This document shows, piece after piece, positions 59,453 to 64,000 of a stretch of 64,000 bases of DNA (position 1 is the first letter of the stretch; every line of letters starts with the position of its first letter). Origin of the DNA: WHSW01 sp963851045 (GTDB lineage: Bacteria > Actinomycetota > Thermoleophilia > Solirubrobacterales > 70-9); the NCBI GenBank assembly GCA_963851045.1, contig CAWKNC010000001.1, positions 248,001 to 312,000 on the forward strand. The letters run 5' to 3'. The position numbers and the translations under genes were made by a program. The notes beneath the pieces were generated by a model, which did not search any database, was not told the origin of the DNA, and saw only the letters and a list, made by a program, of their open reading frames with translations.

Positions 59453-60160
59453 ATGGCGCTGGGTCTTCCAGAAACGATCAGAGCCTGCCTGTTCGATCTC
59501 GACGGCGTGCTCACCCAGACCGCAAAGGTCCATGCCGCGGCGTGGAAGCGGATGTTCGACGCCTTCCTGCAAAGCCGCGACGGCGACGGCTTCGACGCTT
59601 TCACGCAAAACGATTACGACAGCTACGTCGACGGCAAACCGCGCGCCGACGGGGTGCGCTCGTTTCTGCGGTCGCGCGGCATCGAGCTCTCCGATGCGGA
59701 GATCGCTGAACTCGGTGACCGCAAGAACGAACTGGTGCTCAAGCTCATCGAGGACCAGGGCGTCGAGGTCTATGAGGGCTCGGTGCGCTACGTCAAAGCT
59801 GCGATTGACGCCGGCCTGCGGCGAGCGGTGGTCTCGTCGTCAACCAACTGCAGACAGGTGCTGGAGTCGGCCGGCATCCTCGACCTCTTCGAGGAGATCG
59901 TTGACGGGAACGTCGCCGAGACCGAGAGCCTGAAGGGCAAGCCCGCGCCGGATACGTTCGAAGCCGGCGCGCGAATGCTCGGCGTCGACAGGGCCGAGGC
60001 CGCGGTGTTCGAGGACGCGCTCGCCGGTGTCGAGGCGGGACGGGCCGGCGACTTCGGCTTCGTGGTTGGCGTCGACCGCGTCGGTCATGCGAAGGACCTG
60101 GCCGATCACGGCGCCGACACAGTCGTCGCCGACCTCGCCGAGCTCTTGGAGTCCGCTTGA
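59453..60160 (+). CDS. pgmB: Beta-phosphoglucomutase-family HAD enzyme
   Basis: A 235-residue HAD enzyme that isomerises beta-glucose-1-phosphate to glucose-6-phosphate. Motif I is LFDLDGVLTQT (Asp15 and Asp17, as needed for a mutase), VVSSSTNCRQVLESAGI is motif II, KGKPAPDTF gives the Lys, and VFEDALAGVEAGRAG is motif IV. The stop overlaps the GH65 start as TTGA, and the pairing with a GH65 phosphorylase is the usual one: the phosphorylase makes beta-glucose-1-phosphate and this enzyme channels it to glycolysis. Confidence 0.92.
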   Translation: MALGLPETIRACLFDLDGVLTQTAKVHAAAWKRMFDAFLQSRDGDGFDAFTQNDYDSYVDGKPRADGVRSFLRSRGIELSDAEIAELGDRKNELVLKLIEDQGVEVYEGSVRYVKAAIDAGLRRAVVSSSTNCRQVLESAGILDLFEEIVDGNVAETESLKGKPAPDTFEAGARMLGVDRAEAAVFEDALAGVEAGRAGDFGFVVGVDRVGHAKDLADHGADTVVADLAELLESA

Positions 60161-62508
60161 TCCGCCAGGGCGCCTTCGACGTCGACCCGTGGCTGGTTCG
60201 CGAGAGCACGCTGGATCTCGACTTGCTCGCCCAGGCGGAGTCGGTATTCGCCCTGTCGAACGGTCACATCGGCATGCGCGGCAATCTCGACGAGGGCGAG
60301 CCGAACGGGCTCCCGGGCACCTACCTCAACGGCTTTTACGAGAGTGTGCCGCTGCCCTACGCGGAGGCTGGCTACGGATACCCGGAGTCCGGGCAGACGG
60401 TGGTCAACGCGACCAACGGCAAGCTGATTCGCCTGCTGGTCGGAGACGAGCCGTTTGACCTGCGCTACGGCCACCTCGAAAGCCACGAGCGCGTTCTCGA
60501 CCTGCGCGCGGGCACCCTGCGCCGCGAGGTGACCTGGACCTCACCCACCGGCGACCGGGTCAGGATCACGAGCACGCGTTTGGTCTCGCTCGCCCAGCGC
60601 TCGATCGCGGCAATCGACTACACGGTCGAACCGGTCGACAAGTCCCTTCGCGTGGTCCTCCAGTCCGAGCTCGTCGCCAACGAGCCGCTGCCGATGCGTG
60701 CCGGCGATCCTCGCTCCGCGGCGTCCGTCGATGCTCTCGAGCCCGAGTTCGACGCCGCCGACGGCCTGCGCGGCGTCCTGGTCCACCGAACGAAGCGCAG
60801 TGGTTTGCGCATAGCGGCGGGCTACGACCACGTCGTTGAGTGCGAGGCGGACCTACGCACCGCCGACCATTCCGAGCCCGATCTGGCCCGCACGACGGTC
60901 TCGACGGTGATCGAGCCGGGCAAGCCGCTGCGCCTGACGAAGTTCGTCGCCTACGGGTGGTCGCGACAGCGCTCGATGCCGGCGTTGCGCGACCAGGTGG
61001 CGGCGGCGGTGATCGAGGCCAACCACACCGGCTGGGACGATCTCCTGCGGCTGCAGCGCGAGACGCTCGACGGCTTCTGGGGGCGGGCTGACGTCGAGAT
61101 CGAAGGGGAAGCCCGCCTGCAGCAGGCGCTGCGCTTTGGGATGTTCCACGTGCTTCAGGCCGGTGCGCGCAGCGAGGGCCGCGCGATTCCGGCAAAGGGG
61201 CTCACCGGCTCTGGCTATGACGGTCACGCCTTTTGGGACACCGAGACCTACGTGCTGCCGATGCTCACCTACTCCCTGCCGGAGGCGGCCCGCGATGCGC
61301 TTGTCTGGCGCCATTCCACGCTCGACAAGGCCTGCTCTCGCGCCAAGCAGCTTGGCCTCGAAGGGGCTGCCTTTCCCTGGCGGACGATCGCGGGCGAGGA
61401 GTGCTCGAGCTATTGGCCGGCCGGAACCGCAGCGTTTCACGTCAACGCGGACATCGCCAACGCCGTGGCGCGGTACTGGGCGTCCACGGCCGACGACGAG
61501 TTCGGCGAAGAGTGCGGAATCGAACTGCTGATTGAGACGGCGCGCCTGTGGCGATCGCTCGGACACCACGACGTATCGGGTGCCTTTCGAATCGATGGCG
61601 TCACAGGTCCGGACGAGTACAGCGCCGTCGCCGACAACAACGTGTTCACCAACCTCTGTGCGCAGAAGAACCTGATCGACGCTGCCGACGCGGTCGAGCA
61701 CAGGCCTGCGCTCGCTCGTGCGCATGGCGTCGACGAGGAGGAGGCCGCCGCCTGGCGCGACGCGGCCGAGGCGATGACGATCCCCTACGACGATGCGCTC
61801 GGGGTCCACCAGCAGTCCGAGGACTACACCCATCACGCGCCCTGGGATTTCGCCTCGACACCCCCGGACGCCTATCCGCTCTTCCTTCACTACCCCTACT
61901 TCGACATCTACCGAAAGCAGGTGCTCAAGCAGGCCGATCTCGTGCTCGCCCTGTACCTGCGTGGAGACGCCTTCACCGATGAGCAGAAGGCGCGTGACTT
62001 CGCCTACTACGAGCCGCTCACCGTTCGGGACTCGTCGCTTTCGGCCTGCACCCAGGCGGTGATAGCGGCTGAGGTCGGTCACCTCGATCTCGCCTTCGAG
62101 TACATGACCGAGGCGGCGTTGATGGATCTCGACGACCTCGAGCACAACGCCGCCGACGGGATCCACATGGCCTCGCTTGCCGGTGCCTGGATCGCTGCCG
62201 TGGCGGGCTTTGGCGGCATGCGCGACCACTGGGGCAAGCTGAGCTTCAAGCCCAGACTGCCCTCGCAGCTCACGCGGTTGCGCTATCGCCTCGCCTTTCG
62301 ACACCGCGTGATCGAGGTCGTTGTCACCCAAAAGACGGTCACCTACGCCCTGCGCTCGGGCGATCCGCTGGAGATCACCCATTACGACGAAGTGCTCGAG
62401 GCGCGCGAGGGCGAGACGATCGAGCGGCCCATTCCACCGCTGCATGCCGGACCGGCGCCGAAGCAGCCGACGCACCGCGGACCGCTCGGCGCGCGCGGAA
62501 TCGGGTAG
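60157..62508 (+). CDS. GH65-family glycosyl hydrolase/disaccharide phosphorylase
   Basis: A 783-residue GH65 enzyme, which phosphorolyses an alpha-glucoside such as maltose, trehalose or kojibiose with inversion. Its N-terminal beta-sandwich (ESVFALSNGHIGMRGNLDEG; GTYLNGFYE) precedes the (alpha/alpha)6 barrel with GLTGSGYDGHAFWDTETYVL, the catalytic Glu487 in VTGPDEYSAVADNN, and QAVIAAEVGHLDLAFEYM, LEHNAADGIHMASLAGAWIA. Which disaccharide is used cannot be told. TTG 60157 overlaps the pgmB stop by 4 nt (TTGA), so translation is coupled. It is followed 10 bp later by a RibD-like gene. Confidence 0.93.
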   Translation: MIRQGAFDVDPWLVRESTLDLDLLAQAESVFALSNGHIGMRGNLDEGEPNGLPGTYLNGFYESVPLPYAEAGYGYPESGQTVVNATNGKLIRLLVGDEPFDLRYGHLESHERVLDLRAGTLRREVTWTSPTGDRVRITSTRLVSLAQRSIAAIDYTVEPVDKSLRVVLQSELVANEPLPMRAGDPRSAASVDALEPEFDAADGLRGVLVHRTKRSGLRIAAGYDHVVECEADLRTADHSEPDLARTTVSTVIEPGKPLRLTKFVAYGWSRQRSMPALRDQVAAAVIEANHTGWDDLLRLQRETLDGFWGRADVEIEGEARLQQALRFGMFHVLQAGARSEGRAIPAKGLTGSGYDGHAFWDTETYVLPMLTYSLPEAARDALVWRHSTLDKACSRAKQLGLEGAAFPWRTIAGEECSSYWPAGTAAFHVNADIANAVARYWASTADDEFGEECGIELLIETARLWRSLGHHDVSGAFRIDGVTGPDEYSAVADNNVFTNLCAQKNLIDAADAVEHRPALARAHGVDEEEAAAWRDAAEAMTIPYDDALGVHQQSEDYTHHAPWDFASTPPDAYPLFLHYPYFDIYRKQVLKQADLVLALYLRGDAFTDEQKARDFAYYEPLTVRDSSLSACTQAVIAAEVGHLDLAFEYMTEAALMDLDDLEHNAADGIHMASLAGAWIAAVAGFGGMRDHWGKLSFKPRLPSQLTRLRYRLAFRHRVIEVVVTQKTVTYALRSGDPLEITHYDEVLEAREGETIERPIPPLHAGPAPKQPTHRGPLGARGIG

Positions 62509-62518
62509 AAGGGCCGCA

Positions 62519-63286
62519 ATGAGCCTCGACCTCGACCGACCGGTTCGGCGGCTATTGCCCGACTGCTCCGAGACCACGATCGCCGCTGAGCTCGCCGGGC
62601 TCGACCTGGTTGCCCAGGCACGAGACGATCGCCCGTACGTCATCACCAACTTCGCCCTGACGCTCGACGGCCACGCGACGATCTCCGGCAGGTCCGGGGC
62701 GATCGGCACCGACACCGACACCGCCATGCTCGTCGGCCTGCGCACGCGTGTCGACGCGGTCATGATCGGGGCCGGGACCATGCGCGCGGAACGCTACGGC
62801 CGCGTCGTCGGCGACCCGGCCAAGCGAGAGCAGCGCGAACGCGACGGATTGGCCCACGACCCGCTGATGGTGATCGTCTCGGGTCGGCTCGAGCTGCCGT
62901 GGGACGCGCCGCTTTTCACCGAGGGGCACGGCGAGATCGTTATCGCGACGGTCTCCGACGAGGAGCCGCCTCCCACCGAGACAGCGCTGGATGTGGTGCG
63001 CCATCGCGGCGATCTCGACCTGGCCGCGCTACTCGCTCACCTGCGCGCCGATCGCGGCGTGAGGTCGCTGCTCTGCGAGGGCGGCCCGCGTCTTCACGGT
63101 CAGCTCGTGGACGAAGGCCTCGTTGACGAGCTCTTCGTCACCCACGCGCCAAAGCTCGGCGGCGGTGTCGGGCCGGGTCTGATCTCCGGGCTTGAGGAGT
63201 CGGAGCGCCCGCTCGACATCGGCTGGCTGCTCGCGGAGCCGCAGACGGGTGAGATGTTCGCGCGGTACCTGGTCGCCGGCGACTGA
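62519..63286 (+). CDS. RibD C-terminal / dihydrofolate-reductase-fold reductase
   Basis: A 255-residue protein with the RibD_C fold, the reductase half of riboflavin enzymes. The recognisable segments are YVITNFALTLDGHATISGRS, DTAMLVGLRTRVDAVMIGAG, RVVGDPA, the NADPH-binding VRSLLCEGGPRLHGQLVDEG and LVDELFVTHAPKLGGGVGPG. Stand-alone proteins of this type include pyrimidine reductases and uncharacterised NADPH oxidoreductases. ATG 62519 has GAAGG upstream; the open frame extending to 62321 is GH65 antiphase and is rejected. Confidence 0.88.
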   Translation: MSLDLDRPVRRLLPDCSETTIAAELAGLDLVAQARDDRPYVITNFALTLDGHATISGRSGAIGTDTDTAMLVGLRTRVDAVMIGAGTMRAERYGRVVGDPAKREQRERDGLAHDPLMVIVSGRLELPWDAPLFTEGHGEIVIATVSDEEPPPTETALDVVRHRGDLDLAALLAHLRADRGVRSLLCEGGPRLHGQLVDEGLVDELFVTHAPKLGGGVGPGLISGLEESERPLDIGWLLAEPQTGEMFARYLVAGD

Positions 63287-63295
63287 GGCTGGCGG

Positions 63296-64000
63296 CTAGA
63301 GACAGGGACGGGCTCGGAGCGTTGCCCTGCGAGCCGCGAAGCGCACGCTGAGCACCCCTCGCTTCCTGGCGAAGTCCCAGCGGTCGCGGTCGAGCAACGC
63401 GCCATCGAGCTCGATCGCGCAGGGAACGAAGGGGCGCCTCAGGGTCGCGAGCGTTGCCTCGAGCTCGTAGGTCCGCTTGGTCTTGCCGCGGACCTCGAGA
63501 GTCCAGCCGCCCGTGTCCTCGCTGGAGCGAAGCTGCTCGCGGCGATAGAACCACGACCTGCTGTTCCCCCGCGGGAAAGCAAGGAGGCGGAGCTTGCGAC
63601 GGGCGTCGGCAAGGCTGACGAGGCCGTTGACATCGCGTCCGTAGGGCGCCAGCGTGTCGACCTTCGCGGGCAGCAGCGCCAGGGTCGCGCCAGCGCGGAC
63701 CATCAGCGGCAGTTCGTCGAGCGGCGCGGGAACGTTGGTGTTGCGGCGTCCACGCAGCAGCTTCAACTCACGCAGGGCGACCTTCCCCGACCCCGGGCGG
63801 TAGACGGCCGACCGCCAGAGGTCCACCCAGCGGCCGCGCGGCAGATAGACGGAGCGGCTGGTCGCGCCAGCCTCGAGCACGGGGGCGGCGAGCAGGTCGG
63901 GCCCGAGGAGGAACTCGTCGTTCGTCGCGAGGGCGCGAGAGTCGCGCGGGTGGACCAGGCCCAATTGCCGCATCGGCGGCATGCCGGTGGCGCGGTAGGT
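63296..64000 (-). CDS. GH31-family alpha-glycosidase, C-terminal part (5' end beyond window)
   Basis: The 235 codons in the window are the C-terminus of a glycoside hydrolase family 31 enzyme. The reading frame is open to the window edge (TYRATGMPPMRQLGLVHPRD). It includes FLLGPDLLAAPVLEAGATSR and SVYLPRGRWVDLWRS, the usual end of the GH31 barrel, then PLMVRAGATLALLP, the beta-sandwich that follows it, and a distal beta domain. The catalytic Asp residues would lie upstream of 64000. It is convergent with the RibD-like gene and may share a role in alpha-glucan use with the GH65/PgmB unit. Confidence 0.85.
   Translation of the reverse strand, partial: TYRATGMPPMRQLGLVHPRDSRALATNDEFLLGPDLLAAPVLEAGATSRSVYLPRGRWVDLWRSAVYRPGSGKVALRELKLLRGRRNTNVPAPLDELPLMVRAGATLALLPAKVDTLAPYGRDVNGLVSLADARRKLRLLAFPRGNSRSWFYRREQLRSSEDTGGWTLEVRGKTKRTYELEATLATLRRPFVPCAIELDGALLDRDRWDFARKRGVLSVRFAARRATLRARPCL

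Overview
The window is GC-rich chromosomal DNA that reads as a high-GC actinobacterium. A Thermoleophilia/Solirubrobacterales-type organism is my best guess. That guess rests on a CIRCE-controlled groESL, a fused PafBC-type WYL regulator, an IdeR/DtxR-type repressor, GTG/TTG starts, many leaderless -10/start-codon arrangements, and many secreted proteins built from RCC1, Ig-like, ELWxxDGT or choice-of-anchor modules. I see no insertion sequences, phage genes, CRISPR arrays or rRNA genes. Coding density is very high and no gene-free stretch exceeds about 225 bp.

Layout. 1-7.0 kb: a two-gene module (fatty-acyl-AMP ligase plus secreted choice-of-anchor/RTX protein) present twice in tandem on the minus strand; one ligase copy is frameshifted. 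7.1-9.2 kb: groES-groEL with a terminator, promoter and CIRCE. 9.3-11.3 kb: a PAS-PAS-GGDEF-EAL protein. 11.3-19.8 kb (minus): SRPBCC protein, ASCH protein, Pcm, Crp/Fnr regulator, Nei-like glycosylase, Lhr helicase and a secreted glycosidase. 19.8-23.3 kb: the dTDP-L-rhamnose operon rmlA-rmlD-rmlB-rmlC, with a second secreted glycosidase divergent from it. 24.6-30.6 kb: a PPOX-family protein and two large RCC1-repeat surface proteins that look like a tandem duplication. 30.6-36.9 kb: MBL hydrolase, SnoaL-like protein, PafBC-like regulator, a pair of small paralogous membrane proteins, an HD/OB protein and a BrkB-type membrane protein.

37.0-42.8 kb: a large secreted protein, a small membrane protein, tRNA-Phe(GAA), a Tat-exported PhoX-like protein and a LigD-type phosphoesterase fused to an apparently dead ligase domain. 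42.9-52.5 kb: a large LuxR-type ATPase regulator, an MrfA-type repair helicase overlapping folP, a HAD phosphatase, a DtxR-type repressor, a PLP aminotransferase and an inositol-monophosphatase-family enzyme. 52.5-57.7 kb: an ELWxxDGT-repeat surface protein, a secreted esterase and sucCD. 57.8-64 kb: HAD hydrolase, sulfotransferase, then a sugar-phosphorolysis unit (beta-phosphoglucomutase plus GH65 phosphorylase), a RibD-like reductase and the C-terminal part of a GH31 glycosidase.

Three themes run through the window. The first is cell-envelope construction: dTDP-rhamnose, acyl-AMP ligases, a sulfotransferase and at least seven exported proteins. Five of those proteins end in a similar lysine/arginine-rich, beta-strand-like tail. 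The second is DNA repair: Lhr, Nei, MrfA-like, PafBC-like and the LigD-like phosphoesterase. The third is lineage-specific duplication followed by decay: the ligase/RTX module, the RCC1 proteins with a relic of a neighbouring gene between them, and the small membrane pair.
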